NCBI GenBank assembly: GCA_910586575.1
Contig: CAJUJQ010000013.1
Location: 1 to 38,182 of the forward strand
Direction: 5' to 3'
From: an uncultured Clostridia bacterium
Lineage (GTDB): Bacteria; Bacillota; Clostridia; Oscillospirales; Butyricicoccaceae
Length of the DNA stretch: 38,182 nt
Shown: positions 27,492 through 36,622 of the stretch, piece after piece
How positions within the stretch are numbered: position 1 is the first letter of the stretch
How the letters are laid out: every line of letters begins with the position of its first letter
The notes under the pieces: model-generated
What the model saw: the letters and a program-made list of their open reading frames with translations, nothing else
Database searches by the model: none
What the model was told of the DNA's origin: nothing
Translations under genes and position numbers: made by a program

Positions 27492-28015
27492 ACGATTACA
27501 AAACGCTGGCGCAAGTTGCGAATGTCGGAAGGACGCCGCAGCTCTGCCAGGATGCCATGATTGAAATGCTGGAGGAGATGTTCCGGGGGCAGCTGTACAA
27601 CGGGCAGGAGGGGCAGAAGCCTTTGAAAATTTTCAAGCAGGATCTTCCTGTACCGGAAGATACCGACGCGGATGTTGATACCGATATGGCGCTTGCCCCG
27701 TACCTTGTTGTCCGTATGACCAGCGGAGAAATCAAGGACGAAAACAGTCCGCAGACGGTGGAATTTAGCATAGTCATTTGTACATATGACTGTGGGAAAG
27801 CCCGTGAAGGATATCAGGATGTTGCAAATATCAAAGAGGATATCATGCAGCGGGTATGCCAGCAGCCTTACTTTGGCGGAGCTTTCACCATTTTGAAGCC
27901 AATTGCGTGGGCGTTGCAGATGGAAGATTCATACCCGTATTATTACGGGGCGTGCGCCCTGATCTGCACTGCCCCGGCACTGACGCAGGATTCTGCATTA
28001 AAGGAGTTAATTTAA
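27488..28015 (+). CDS. Probable tail terminator/completion protein, 175 aa
   Basis: It overlaps the gpZ-like gene by four bases and follows AAGGAGG. The 175-residue protein begins MNDYKTLAQVANVGRTPQLC. Features include an acidic stretch (PEDTDADVDTDMALAPYLVV) and a C-terminal aromatic-rich region (EDSYPYYYGACALICTAP). Its place just before the sheath gene and its size fit a tail terminator that caps the tail tube and connects it to the head. The family assignment is by position more than by motif. Confidence 0.6.
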   Translation: MNDYKTLAQVANVGRTPQLCQDAMIEMLEEMFRGQLYNGQEGQKPLKIFKQDLPVPEDTDADVDTDMALAPYLVVRMTSGEIKDENSPQTVEFSIVICTYDCGKAREGYQDVANIKEDIMQRVCQQPYFGGAFTILKPIAWALQMEDSYPYYYGACALICTAPALTQDSALKELI

Positions 28016-28016
28016 T

Positions 28017-28319
28017 ATGAGCAGGAAAACAGAGACAGCCAGCACCCCGGAAACGGTCGAACAGGCTGCGCAGGCGGACAAGAGAGCGGCACATCCGCAG
28101 CCGTGCGTATACTGTGGGCCGACCGTGCCGAATGTGGCGCGGCAATATACCGTATATTCCCACGGCGTCCCGAAGGAGCTGGAAGCCTTCATTCAGGAAC
28201 ACCCGGCGGCGCGCGGCATGTTGGTTTCCGTGGAACGCTTTCCGGAGATGCGGAAGCGGCTGGATACCCCCGGTACCGTGCAGGCCGTCCTTTATCAGAA
28301 AATCCGGGCAGAAATGTAA
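28017..28319 (+). CDS. Conserved-position hypothetical tail protein, 100 aa
   Basis: The ATG follows AAGGAG and the gene sits between the terminator-like and sheath genes. The 100-residue product has a CxxC in its centre (HPQPCVYCGPTVPNVARQYT), flanked by a Glu/Ala-rich N-terminus and a C-terminal helical region. A CVYCGPT-type segment is one I associate with small phage proteins in this place, but I cannot name a function. A single knuckle is not enough for a zinc site without another partner. Confidence 0.6.
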   Translation: MSRKTETASTPETVEQAAQADKRAAHPQPCVYCGPTVPNVARQYTVYSHGVPKELEAFIQEHPAARGMLVSVERFPEMRKRLDTPGTVQAVLYQKIRAEM

Positions 28320-28334
28320 GGAGGGAAAACGGCT

Positions 28335-29792
28335 ATGGCAAGTCCATACAAACATGGCGTATATATCAGCGAGGCCCCTACCAGCCTGATTGCCCCGATC
28401 GAGGGTACCGCAGGACTTCAGGTCATTATCGGTACCGCGCCGGTCAATATGCTGGCGGAACCGGAAGAAGCGGTCAACAAGCCGCTCCTGGTATACAGCT
28501 ACAAAGAAGCCGTCGGGGCGGTCGGCTACAGCAGCGATTTTGAGAAATACACGCTCTGCGAAAGCATCAGTGCAAATTTCCAGGTCGTCAATACCGCGCC
28601 GCTGGTTCTGATTAACGTTCTCGACCCTGCGAAACACAGCACCGACATGCCGGAAACCGAGGTTGATGTCATTGACGGCATTGCCCAGGTGCAGCAAATT
28701 GGTATCCTTGTAAATAAGCTGAACGTCAAGAACGGCGATACCGCAATGAAACTGGATAAGGATTACACCGTCTTATTCAACAACGACGGTACCATGAACA
28801 TTATCCTGCTGGATGGCGGCGCGGGCGACGGTGCGGCTTCCCTGACGGTCAGCGGAAAGCTTCTGGACGCAAGCAAGGTGACAGATGCGGACATTGTGGG
28901 CGGCGTCGATATTGCGACCGAAAAGGAAACCGGCATGGAAGTAATCCGACAGATTTACCCCAAGCTGGCAATGACGCCGGGTATCCTGCTTGCGCCGCGT
29001 TTCAGCCGAAGCGCGGTGGTTGCGGCAGCCATTCAGGCAAAAACCAAGGAAATCAACGGCGTTTTTAAGGCGGTATGCATTGTTGACATTGACAGCACCG
29101 AAACCGGCGCGCAGAAGTATACCGGCGTGAAGCAGACCAAGGAGCGGCAGGCAGTCAACGATCCGAATACTTATGCCGTGTGGCCGTTTGCAAAGGCTGG
29201 CGACGTGGTTTACAGCGGCTCCACGCTGGCCGGGGCGCTGACCGCCTACACCGACGCGGTGAACAACGATATTCCGAACGTCAGTCCAAGCAACAAGACG
29301 CTTTCCATCAGTGCTGCGTGCCTGCCTGACGGTACGGAGGTCATTCTGGATCAGGACCAGGCGAACACCATCAACAGCTTTGGTGTGGCAACCTTCCTGA
29401 ATGTCAACGGCTTCCGGCTGTGGGGTAATAATACTGCCGCCTATCCGGGCAACAGCGACCCCAAGGACCGGTGGTTCAGCGTGCGCCGCTTTCTGACATG
29501 GGCGGGAAATACCTTCATCCTGACCTACTTCCAAAAGGTAGACAGCCCTGCAAACAGGCGGCTGATCGAATCGATTGTAGACAGCGAAAACATCCGGGGG
29601 CATTCCTTCGTGGCGCGCGGCGTTTGTGCCCGCTATGAAATTACGTTCCTTGAGGACGAAAACCCGACAACAGACCTGATGAACGGAAAGATTACCTTCC
29701 ACCAGTATATTACGCCGTTCCCGCCTGCGGAGCACATTCAGGACATCATCGAATTTGACCCCTATGCGCTCACCAGCGCGCTGTTCGGATAA
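28335..29792 (+). CDS. Tail sheath protein
   Basis: The 485-residue product is a contractile tail sheath protein, the hallmark of a myovirus-type tail. It begins MASPYKHGVYISEAPTSLIA, a typical sheath N-terminus, and continues with TAGLQVIIGTAPVNM. The C-terminal half carries the conserved domain with NGFRLWGNNTA, RRFLTWAGNTFILTYFQKVD and GKITFHQYITPFPPAEHIQ. Sheath subunits surround the tube and contract to drive it through the host envelope. A strong AAGGAGGG lies upstream. Length is as expected. Confidence 0.95.
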   Translation: MASPYKHGVYISEAPTSLIAPIEGTAGLQVIIGTAPVNMLAEPEEAVNKPLLVYSYKEAVGAVGYSSDFEKYTLCESISANFQVVNTAPLVLINVLDPAKHSTDMPETEVDVIDGIAQVQQIGILVNKLNVKNGDTAMKLDKDYTVLFNNDGTMNIILLDGGAGDGAASLTVSGKLLDASKVTDADIVGGVDIATEKETGMEVIRQIYPKLAMTPGILLAPRFSRSAVVAAAIQAKTKEINGVFKAVCIVDIDSTETGAQKYTGVKQTKERQAVNDPNTYAVWPFAKAGDVVYSGSTLAGALTAYTDAVNNDIPNVSPSNKTLSISAACLPDGTEVILDQDQANTINSFGVATFLNVNGFRLWGNNTAAYPGNSDPKDRWFSVRRFLTWAGNTFILTYFQKVDSPANRRLIESIVDSENIRGHSFVARGVCARYEITFLEDENPTTDLMNGKITFHQYITPFPPAEHIQDIIEFDPYALTSALFG

Positions 29793-29806
29793 GGGAGGGA
29801 ACGTAA

Positions 29807-30334
29807 ATGGCAATCACAAACAACTATGTCCCGGAAAAAATCAACGACTATAATGCCTACCTGAACGGCACCTTAATGATTGGCGTGACGGCATCGGTGG
29901 AAATCCCCGAAATCGCTATGAAGGCAAGCGAGATTGAGGGCATCGGCATCAACGGCACGCTGGACGACCCGACCATCGGGCAGTTCGAGAGCATGGAGCA
30001 GGAAGTTGTATTTAATACCCTGTACAGCAGCGCGGTCGATATGCTGAGTCCGAACGAGGCGGTCAACCTGACATTCCGGGCGGCGCAGCAGACCTATGAC
30101 AAAAACGGCGGCTATGCGTTTAAGGGAACCCGCGTCGTCGAGCGCGGCCGCGTGAAGAAGTTCAAGCCCGGTAAAATCGAAAAGGGCGAGAGCATGGAAG
30201 CTTCGGTTACGCTGGAGCTGACCTACATCATGATTGAGGTAGACGGTGAACAGCTGATCGAGATTGACAAGCTTAACGGCGTCTACAAACGGCGCGGCGT
30301 TGATATGCTCGCCGAAATCAAAACCCTGATTTAA
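29807..30334 (+). CDS. Major tail tube protein, P2 FII-like
   Basis: It follows the sheath gene after 14 bases with GGGAGGG upstream. The 175-residue protein begins MAITNNYVPEKINDYNAYLN and contains GTLMIGVTASVEIPEIAMKA and FESMEQEVVFNTLYSSAVDM, features of P2 FII tube subunits. Stacked hexamers of it form the inner tube. Length agrees with the family (about 170 residues). The 60-base gap that follows is a short spacer before the tail chaperone gene. Confidence 0.93.
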   Translation: MAITNNYVPEKINDYNAYLNGTLMIGVTASVEIPEIAMKASEIEGIGINGTLDDPTIGQFESMEQEVVFNTLYSSAVDMLSPNEAVNLTFRAAQQTYDKNGGYAFKGTRVVERGRVKKFKPGKIEKGESMEASVTLELTYIMIEVDGEQLIEIDKLNGVYKRRGVDMLAEIKTLI

Positions 30335-30394
30335 CACCAACAGTCCGCCGCCGGCCCGCTGGCGGCGGACAAAGCACGGAAAGGAATTACAATC

Positions 30395-30718
30395 ATGCAT
30401 GAAGAGAACTATATGGAACCGCAGGCGGAGCGCAAAAATGTCCTGAAGCTGAACAAGCCGTTCACATTTGAGGGTATGGAGTATACCGAAATCGACTTGA
30501 GCGGCCTTGCCAGCCTTACCGCCATGAACGAAAGTGAAGCGGAAAACCTGATTGCGCGGGAGGGCTTCGCAATCCTGGAAACGTCCTCCAACTATCTGTA
30601 CATCTGCTGCCTTGCCGGGATGGCGACCGGTAAGCCGGTCAAGTTCTTCACCGGCCTGCCGCTGTGCGAGCTGGTAAAACTGAGAAATGCGGTCAACGAT
30701 CCGGATTTTTTCGGGTAA
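30395..30718 (+). CDS. Tail assembly chaperone E-like, 107 aa
   Basis: The 107-residue product corresponds to the short tail assembly chaperone of P2-type phages. It has a middle region FTFEGMEYTEIDLSGLASLT and ends with LVKLRNAVNDPDFFG. The stop follows a slippery T TTT TTC string, and the next frame continues as the long form. Such chaperones bind the tape measure during assembly and are not in the final virion. The start follows AAAGGAA. Confidence 0.85.
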   Translation: MHEENYMEPQAERKNVLKLNKPFTFEGMEYTEIDLSGLASLTAMNESEAENLIAREGFAILETSSNYLYICCLAGMATGKPVKFFTGLPLCELVKLRNAVNDPDFFG

Positions 30719-30867
30719 AGGGCGGCGCAAAGGCACTGCGGAAAGCGGCAATCCGGTTATCTGCCGTAACGAGGACGGGCCTGGACTTTTACCTGAACAT
30801 GCCGGTGCGGGATTTCATCGAACTGAATAACGAGGTGGCGGAAGAATGGCAGGCAACAAAGCACTGA
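30395..30867 (+). CDS. Frameshifted tail chaperone E-E' fusion, 157 aa
   Basis: The long form reads through the short gene to the T TTT TTC heptamer (30706-30712), then shifts -1 and continues RVKGGAKALRKAAIRLSAVT to the stop at 30867. The downstream frame has no useful start of its own before this point and overlaps the tape measure by 22 bases. Fusion of the two chaperones is required in P2 (E and E') and lambda (G and GT). The short-to-long ratio would be set by slippage. Confidence 0.82.
30706..30712 (+). promoter_or_regulatory. -1 programmed ribosomal frameshift slippery site
   Basis: The heptamer T TTT TTC in the zero frame follows the X XXY YYZ pattern. It lies just before the TAA at 30716, as in P2-type tail chaperone genes. 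The downstream GGCGGCGCAAAGG region may help, but no clear stimulatory stem is obvious. Confidence 0.85.
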
Positions 30868-33800
30868 CACTCAGCATCCGCATTGCCGGGAAGATGGACA
30901 AAAGCCTGACGGCGGTTGTCAACGGTGCGCAAAGCCAGATTACCAGCCTGTCAAAGGGACTGAGCAAAGCAGGCACCATCGGGCTTGCTTCCATGGGGGC
31001 GATTGCAACCGGAGCGGTTGCGACGATTGCGAGATGCACCAAAGAAGCGGAACAATTCGCAAACGGCATGGGTGATGTTGTAAAGTATGTGAGCGGGCTT
31101 GCGGATGCAGACGGGAAAATCAGCAGTCAATTAGCGTATAACGGGAGAGCGTATGCGCAGAACTATGCCGAAATTTCCAAGGCAATCCGGGATCTGAGCA
31201 CGCAAATCCCCTACACACAGGCGGAATTACAGCAGCTCGCCGCTTCCGCCGGACAGTCTGGAAAGAGCATCACGGATCTGTACAAATACGATTCCAGAGG
31301 GCAGCTGTCCGGCTTCCTGAGGGACGTTGCCATGATGGGCACTGCCTGGGATATTGAAGCATCCCAGGCAGGCGACTGGGCCGCAAAGTGGGAGGTCGCC
31401 CTTGGGAAGAACCACGACCAGATTATGACATTGGCCGATCAGATCAACTACCTGGGAGCGAACAACGCGACAACGGCGGCGGAAATCGGCGACGTTGTAA
31501 ACCGCGTGGCAAGCTTCGGGCAGGTCGCCGGGATGCAGGCGGAGGATACGGCGGCGCTTGCAACCTCATTGCTTGCAATGGGTGTTGAGGGCGCAAAAGC
31601 CGCAAGCTCCATCAGCCGGATGTACACCAACCTGAACAAAGGCGCAAGCGCGACGAAAGCCCAAAAAGAGATGTGGGAATCTATGGGTATGACCGCAACA
31701 GGCGTCGCAAAGGGGATGCAGAAGGACGCCACGGGGACGTTGATTTCCGTTTTCAATGCAGTCAAGCAGCTGCCGGATGAAAAACGGGTAGCCGCTCTCA
31801 GTACCTTGTTCGGGCAGTGGGCGATTGAAGGCGGCGGCAAGCTGACAACCAACCTTGAAGCCTTTACAGGTGCGCTGAAATCCATACAAGACCCCAAAAA
31901 CTACGAAGGAAGCATGGCGCGCGAGCTTGCAATCAAGATGGGTACGCCGGAAGCGGTTTCACAAATGCTGTCCAGCAGCGTCAGTGCATTGAAGGGCGAG
32001 ATCGGCGAAAGCTTCCTGCCGGTCAAGAAAGAGTTCAGCCTTGCAATGATCGACGCTGTTAATGGGATGCGTCAGCATATGCCGGAGATATCCCGGCTTG
32101 CGGACACGCTTGCTGGAAGCCTGAGCAGCGGCGTCGGCAAGATATCCGATGCCGTACAGGCTGGAATGCCGGTCTTTTTGCGGGGACTTGATTACGTCGC
32201 AAACAACGGTCCCAAGGTTGTTTCCATACTGGAAAAGCTTGTCGCCGTGCTGGCCGCTATGAAGTTTGCCCCAGGTATCGAAAGCCTGCTGGGCGGTGTC
32301 GGTGGTGCCGTCCTTGGCAAAAAGCAGATAAAGGGCGGCAGGAAAGGCGGCTTGCTGGGACTTTTCAGGGGCGGACAGAATGCCGCTGGGATGACGGGAA
32401 ATGTGTTTTCAAACATAACCGGCGGCATCCGCTCCGCAACCGCTGGGGTTAATGGCGGCATCCGAGGAATGTTCGCAAACGGTGCTGTCGGTGCGCTTGC
32501 CACCATACAAAACATGAAGGGGCTGTTAAGCGGAAACGCGGAAGCAGCCCGGTCGGCAATCGATACAACTATCATGGACGCTCGGCCGAACGGCGCGGGC
32601 GGCGTCCTGAAGAATATGCTTTCTCAGACACGCATAGGGCGGACAGGCGGCAAAATCTCACAGTATTTTGGTAACATTGCCGCGTCTTTCGGGAATTTGC
32701 GAAATACACAGGCCGGCGGAGGAATTGCGGCTTTTGGGGGCGCGACCAAAGAAATATTATCCAACATTTCACAAGCGACCGGTTTGACCGGATTGATCAA
32801 TGGAGTTTCCGGAGCCGCGAAAAGCGGCGCGGGCTGGGTTGCGGGAAAGGCTGGCAGCGCATTATCCGCAGCCGCGGGAAGCACACCGATACAGATGGTC
32901 AAAGGTATGGCTGGTTCGGTTGGCAGCTTCGCCGCGCCGATTTTCGACGGAGCAAAGCAGTTCGCCGGAGCCGGACTTGGCGCGCTGGGAAGCGTCTGGG
33001 GTCCAATGGCCGGAGGCTTCGGAAGCCTGTTTGCCGGGGCCGCGCCGGTTGTCGCCGCGATATCCGGCGTTATCGCTGTTGTCAGCATCCTTGGCGATCA
33101 CCTTGAAGATATCCGTGGAATTGCAGGGAGCGTCTTTGGGGATGAAGGAGTAGCGATATTTGATTCCTTCACGGGGAAATTAAGCGCCGTAGGGGATTTT
33201 ATTTCCGGGCTATTCAAGGATGGCGTAGCAAACGCATTGGCCCCATTACAGCAGGGCATTACAAATATGTTCGGTGACGGGGCGGGAGCAGCCTTTGGCG
33301 GCGTTATCCAAATCCTGCAATCCGTCATGGGCGTTATCAGCCAAATTGTGGCATTTTCAACCGGGACGGTAAAGCCGATTATCCAGGATGTTTTCAGCTT
33401 CATTACCGGTACCGTGATGCCAATTATCCTGCAAACCTTCACGGCAGCCGCGCCGACGATTTCTTCCATCATCAGCAATATTGGTTCCGCAGTCATGACG
33501 GGAATGCAGATGATAGGCACGGCAATTCAGTTCGTTATGCCATTCATAAAGGGACTTATCACAACATTTTTAAGCATTGCAAGTGTAGTTATACCGGCAG
33601 TGCTTACCGGAATTCAAGTGTTCACTGCCGGGATTTACGGCGTTATAGGCTCGGTTCAGGGGATTTTTCAAGGGCTTATCAATTTCATTACAGGCGTATT
33701 TACAGGAAATTGGGGGCAGGCCTGGGAAGGCGTAAAACAGATTTTCGGCAATGCGTTTAATGCCTTGACAGAACTGGTGAAAACACCGATCAATGCAGTC

Positions 33801-34253
33801 ATTTCCATGATTAACAGTGCGATTTCGGCAATCAACGGTTTAAGTGTTTCTATCCCGGAATGGGTGCCGGTTGCCGGAGGGAAACAGTTTAGTCCGAACT
33901 TGCCAACAATTCCAATGCTGGCAAAAGGCGGCTTTACCAAGGGAGCCAGTATCGCGGGCGAGGCTGGGACAGAAGCTGTTATCAGTTTTCAGCGCGGCGT
34001 CCGAAACCGAAACATTGACACCTGGATGCGTGCGGGACAAATGCTCGGCATCGGCAGCAAGCTAAAGGAAATCAGTATGGACGGCATCACCGGGCCGATA
34101 GAGTTTCAGTTTGCGCCGGTTCTCAACATTCAGGGGAACGCAGATGTAGAAACCATCAACCGAGTGCTTTCAGATAAAATGAAGGAATTTGAAGCCATGT
34201 GCGAAGCGTGGTGGGAACGCAAAATGCGCCAGCAGGCAAGGCGGAGCTACTGA
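30846..34253 (+). CDS. Tail tape measure protein
   Basis: The 1135-residue protein is the longest in the window, as expected for the tape measure that fixes tail length and is ejected during infection. It starts MAGNKALTLSIRIAGKMDKS behind GAGGTGG and overlaps the fused tail chaperone. The N-terminal third is a helical TMP/TP901-type region (LATSLLAMGVEGAKAASSIS). The middle holds many Gly/Ala-rich stretches. Hydrophobic segments lie at about 735-760 and 830-940 (LFAGAAPVVAAISGVIAVVS, FVMPFIKGLITTFLSIASVV). The C-terminus ends with helical and basic parts. No lysozyme or peptidase domain was recognised. Confidence 0.93.
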   Translation: MAGNKALTLSIRIAGKMDKSLTAVVNGAQSQITSLSKGLSKAGTIGLASMGAIATGAVATIARCTKEAEQFANGMGDVVKYVSGLADADGKISSQLAYNGRAYAQNYAEISKAIRDLSTQIPYTQAELQQLAASAGQSGKSITDLYKYDSRGQLSGFLRDVAMMGTAWDIEASQAGDWAAKWEVALGKNHDQIMTLADQINYLGANNATTAAEIGDVVNRVASFGQVAGMQAEDTAALATSLLAMGVEGAKAASSISRMYTNLNKGASATKAQKEMWESMGMTATGVAKGMQKDATGTLISVFNAVKQLPDEKRVAALSTLFGQWAIEGGGKLTTNLEAFTGALKSIQDPKNYEGSMARELAIKMGTPEAVSQMLSSSVSALKGEIGESFLPVKKEFSLAMIDAVNGMRQHMPEISRLADTLAGSLSSGVGKISDAVQAGMPVFLRGLDYVANNGPKVVSILEKLVAVLAAMKFAPGIESLLGGVGGAVLGKKQIKGGRKGGLLGLFRGGQNAAGMTGNVFSNITGGIRSATAGVNGGIRGMFANGAVGALATIQNMKGLLSGNAEAARSAIDTTIMDARPNGAGGVLKNMLSQTRIGRTGGKISQYFGNIAASFGNLRNTQAGGGIAAFGGATKEILSNISQATGLTGLINGVSGAAKSGAGWVAGKAGSALSAAAGSTPIQMVKGMAGSVGSFAAPIFDGAKQFAGAGLGALGSVWGPMAGGFGSLFAGAAPVVAAISGVIAVVSILGDHLEDIRGIAGSVFGDEGVAIFDSFTGKLSAVGDFISGLFKDGVANALAPLQQGITNMFGDGAGAAFGGVIQILQSVMGVISQIVAFSTGTVKPIIQDVFSFITGTVMPIILQTFTAAAPTISSIISNIGSAVMTGMQMIGTAIQFVMPFIKGLITTFLSIASVVIPAVLTGIQVFTAGIYGVIGSVQGIFQGLINFITGVFTGNWGQAWEGVKQIFGNAFNALTELVKTPINAVISMINSAISAINGLSVSIPEWVPVAGGKQFSPNLPTIPMLAKGGFTKGASIAGEAGTEAVISFQRGVRNRNIDTWMRAGQMLGIGSKLKEISMDGITGPIEFQFAPVLNIQGNADVETINRVLSDKMKEFEAMCEAWWERKMRQQARRSY

Positions 34254-34267
34254 TTGGAGGGTCATAT

Positions 34268-34489
34268 ATGACATACACCACAAAAAGCGGCGACATGTGG
34301 GATTCTATCGCGCATATGCAGCTCGGAAACGTCAACTATGTTCACCTTTTAATCAGGGCAAACAAGGAATACCGCAAATATTACATTTTTCCGTCCGGCA
34401 TTGTCCTGACGCTGCCGGAAATCTCGCGTCGCGTCAGCGAGACAATGCCGCCGTGGAAGCAGAAACAGCACACCGAAAGGAATCTCTGA
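34268..34489 (+). CDS. LysM-type tail protein X, 73 aa
   Basis: The ATG at 34268 follows GGAGGG. The 73-residue protein (MTYTTKSGDMWDSIAHMQLG onward) is a short LysM-like domain of the P2 gpX type. The signature is the start SGDMWDSIA and the following ANKEYRKYYIFPSGIVLTLP. It works at the junction between tape measure and baseplate. Length and place agree with gpX. Confidence 0.85.
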   Translation: MTYTTKSGDMWDSIAHMQLGNVNYVHLLIRANKEYRKYYIFPSGIVLTLPEISRRVSETMPPWKQKQHTERNL

Positions 34490-34490
34490 A

Positions 34491-35549
34491 ATGGCGGAAA
34501 AAGTCTTAGCGCGCCGGACGAATGTAGAAATCCGGTTTAATGGTACGGACATCACAAAGGATATCATGCCCTATCTCCTGTCCATGACTTACACAGACAA
34601 CGAGGAGGGCGAATCTGACGACCTTCAAATCGAATTGCAGGACAGGGACAGCCTTTGGCTGGAATCATGGCTGAACGAAGCGATCGAAGCCGCTTCTGCC
34701 ACGCGGCTGAAAATAGAAGCGGTGATCCTCCCGCGCTTTTGGCGGGTAGGAGAACCGGACAAAAACCTGCCGTGCGGAGCGTTCGAGCTGGATGATGTCG
34801 GCGCACAAGGTCCACCAGCTACGGTTTCCATCAACGCAACGTCCCTGCCGTTCAGCTCACAGATTCGGCAGACCGTTAAATCGCAGGCTTGGGAAAGCTA
34901 TAATCTTTCCGGCATTGCCAAAGAGATTGCTGCCAGAAACGGTATGGCCTGCATGTACGAATCCGCGTTTGATCCCTTCTACAAACGAAAGGAACAACGG
35001 AAAAAGAGCGATATCAAATTCCTGGAAAAGCTCTGTAAGGATGCCGGAATATCCCTAAAGGCGACGGACGGCGCAATCGTCTTGTTTGACCAATCGTCCT
35101 ACGAAGCGAAACCGCCGGTTATGACCATCCAGCGGGCCGGCGGATATACCCAGTACAGCCTCAGCACTGGCGCAGCCGATACGCAGTATGCGTCCTGCCG
35201 TGTCAGCTATGTAGACCCAACAGGGGCATGTATTGAGGGCATTGCAAAAACGGAGGAGTATAACGACGACGACGCGAACAATCAGCAGCTTGAAATTTCC
35301 GCAAAGGTTTATGATGCAGGAGAAGCAAAGCAGCTGGCGGAAAAGCACCTGCGGCTGCACAACAAATTTTACAAAACCGCAAGCTTTACCCTGCCGGGAA
35401 ATCCGGCTCTGGTGGCCGGTATCACATTGATGCTGGAGGGCTTTGGCGCGTGGGACGGGAAATACATTATCCGGCAGGCCACGCACACTGTAGACAGCGG
35501 CGGCTACACAACCAAGGTTGAACTGCGGAAGGTATTGGAGGGCTATTGA
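34491..35549 (+). CDS. Baseplate hub protein, late control D-like (gpD)
   Basis: The 352-residue protein begins MAEKVLARRTNVEIRFNGTD and contains YLLSMTYTDNEEGESDDLQI and WLNEAIEAASATRLKIEAVI. These are features of P2 gpD/late-control-type hub proteins, which form the central hub and hold the spike. A later LEKLCKDAGISLKATDGAI segment resembles the peptidoglycan-domain-like repeat of this family. The start follows AAGGA with CTCTGAA in between. It overlaps the spike-like gene by one base. Confidence 0.9.
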   Translation: MAEKVLARRTNVEIRFNGTDITKDIMPYLLSMTYTDNEEGESDDLQIELQDRDSLWLESWLNEAIEAASATRLKIEAVILPRFWRVGEPDKNLPCGAFELDDVGAQGPPATVSINATSLPFSSQIRQTVKSQAWESYNLSGIAKEIAARNGMACMYESAFDPFYKRKEQRKKSDIKFLEKLCKDAGISLKATDGAIVLFDQSSYEAKPPVMTIQRAGGYTQYSLSTGAADTQYASCRVSYVDPTGACIEGIAKTEEYNDDDANNQQLEISAKVYDAGEAKQLAEKHLRLHNKFYKTASFTLPGNPALVAGITLMLEGFGAWDGKYIIRQATHTVDSGGYTTKVELRKVLEGY

Positions 35550-35890
35550 TGGACGAAAGCACCGATAACGTATTAAACCTGCTGAAAAACATTGTGCGCG
35601 TGGCAACCGTAACCGCCGTGAATAACGAAGAACATGTTGCTCGTGTGAAATTCAAGGATACCGCCTATACCTCGGACTGGCTGCGGGTGCTGGACAACCG
35701 CCCGTTTATCCCCTGGTACGATGTCGAGCAGCGGACGGAATATGCGGCGGGCGGATCCGGTGCGGCAGCATATGAGAACCACGCGCACCCTTTGGAAATT
35801 AACCAGTGGATGCCGGTCGTCAATCAGACGGTACTTACGCTGTATATCCCGGTGGACGACGGCGACGGATACATTATAGGGGGCATGTGA
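35549..35890 (+). CDS. Baseplate spike N-terminal (gpV/Gp45-like), 113 aa
   Basis: The ATG overlaps the previous TGA; a TTG one codon earlier is less likely. The 113-residue product has the OB-fold N-terminal pattern of gpV/Gp45-type proteins (IVRVATVTAVNNEEHVARVK, then VLTLYIPVDDGDGYIIGGM). It ends where longer members go on into a beta-helical spike tip. A distinct spike or membrane-piercing tip was not recognised nearby. It contains an unusual AAYENHAHPL segment. The protein could still trimerise as a hub plug. Confidence 0.75.
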   Translation: MDESTDNVLNLLKNIVRVATVTAVNNEEHVARVKFKDTAYTSDWLRVLDNRPFIPWYDVEQRTEYAAGGSGAAAYENHAHPLEINQWMPVVNQTVLTLYIPVDDGDGYIIGGM

Positions 35891-35891
35891 T

Positions 35892-36293
35892 ATGGCTGTG
35901 GTTGGGTGTCTTGGGGATATCCTGTTTCAGGTTTCGGATCAAACAATCACGGCAATCAACAACGTAAAATGGTCTGGGTCGGCGCGGTACTCCACCCATC
36001 AGCGCCACAACGGGAACGCGCTGACTGAATTTACAGGTGTGGAGCCTGACCGGATGTCGTTTGAAATAATCCTGCCCGAAGAACGCGGCAAGGGGGCCAG
36101 GACGGAATTGAAAAAGATATGGGAATATAAGCGGTCCGGCGAAGCGCTCCCGCTGACACTTGGCACAAGGCCGTATGGGAAATACCGCTGGACCATCCTC
36201 AGCCTTGATTTAACAGTCGTGAATACGGATGCTAAGGGCAATTTTATTTCCGGCACTGTGGCAATCGAATTACAGGAGTATTTGGAACGATGA
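35892..36293 (+). CDS. Tail protein gpU-like (P2 type), 133 aa
   Basis: The 133-residue protein matches P2 gpU by its length and features: ILFQVSDQTITAINNVKWSG, the HQRHNGNALTEFTGVEPDRM region, and SFEIILPEERGKGARTELKK. In P2, U acts as an early tail completion or baseplate protein. Here it lies between the gpV-like and gpW-like genes and overlaps the latter by four bases (ATGA). Spacing before it is one base. Confidence 0.85.
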   Translation: MAVVGCLGDILFQVSDQTITAINNVKWSGSARYSTHQRHNGNALTEFTGVEPDRMSFEIILPEERGKGARTELKKIWEYKRSGEALPLTLGTRPYGKYRWTILSLDLTVVNTDAKGNFISGTVAIELQEYLER

Positions 36294-36622
36294 TTTATGG
36301 AGTATCTGCGCCAAACCTTGCCAACCTGCGGCTGAATGAAACCAATACGGTTGCATCCGTCCTGCAAAATATTGCGGTGATTCTGGCAACGCCGAAAGGC
36401 ACAGTACCAATGTACCGCGATTTTGGTATTGAAATGGACTACTTGGATTTGCCGCTGCCGGAAGCGGAGCTGCGGATGGTAGCGCCGATCCGGGAGGCTG
36501 TAGAGCGCTGGGAGCCGCGGGCAAAGGTGCTGCGCGTTACCTGTGAAAGGGATATCGTAAACGGCAAATTGATCCCGACAGTGGAGGTGGATATCAGCGA
36601 TGAGCAGAAATCCGGATTATGA
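36290..36622 (+). CDS. Baseplate wedge protein gpW/gp25-like, 110 aa
   Basis: The 110-residue protein begins MIYGVSAPNLANLRLNETNT and has the GPW/gp25 features of P2 gpW and T4 gp25. These are a central ILATPKGTVPMYRDFGIEMD and a C-terminal REAVERWEPRAKVLRVTCER. Gp25-like proteins start sheath assembly on the baseplate. It overlaps both neighbours (gpU and gpJ) by 4 and 23 bases, which shows tight translational coupling. Confidence 0.92.
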   Translation: MIYGVSAPNLANLRLNETNTVASVLQNIAVILATPKGTVPMYRDFGIEMDYLDLPLPEAELRMVAPIREAVERWEPRAKVLRVTCERDIVNGKLIPTVEVDISDEQKSGL

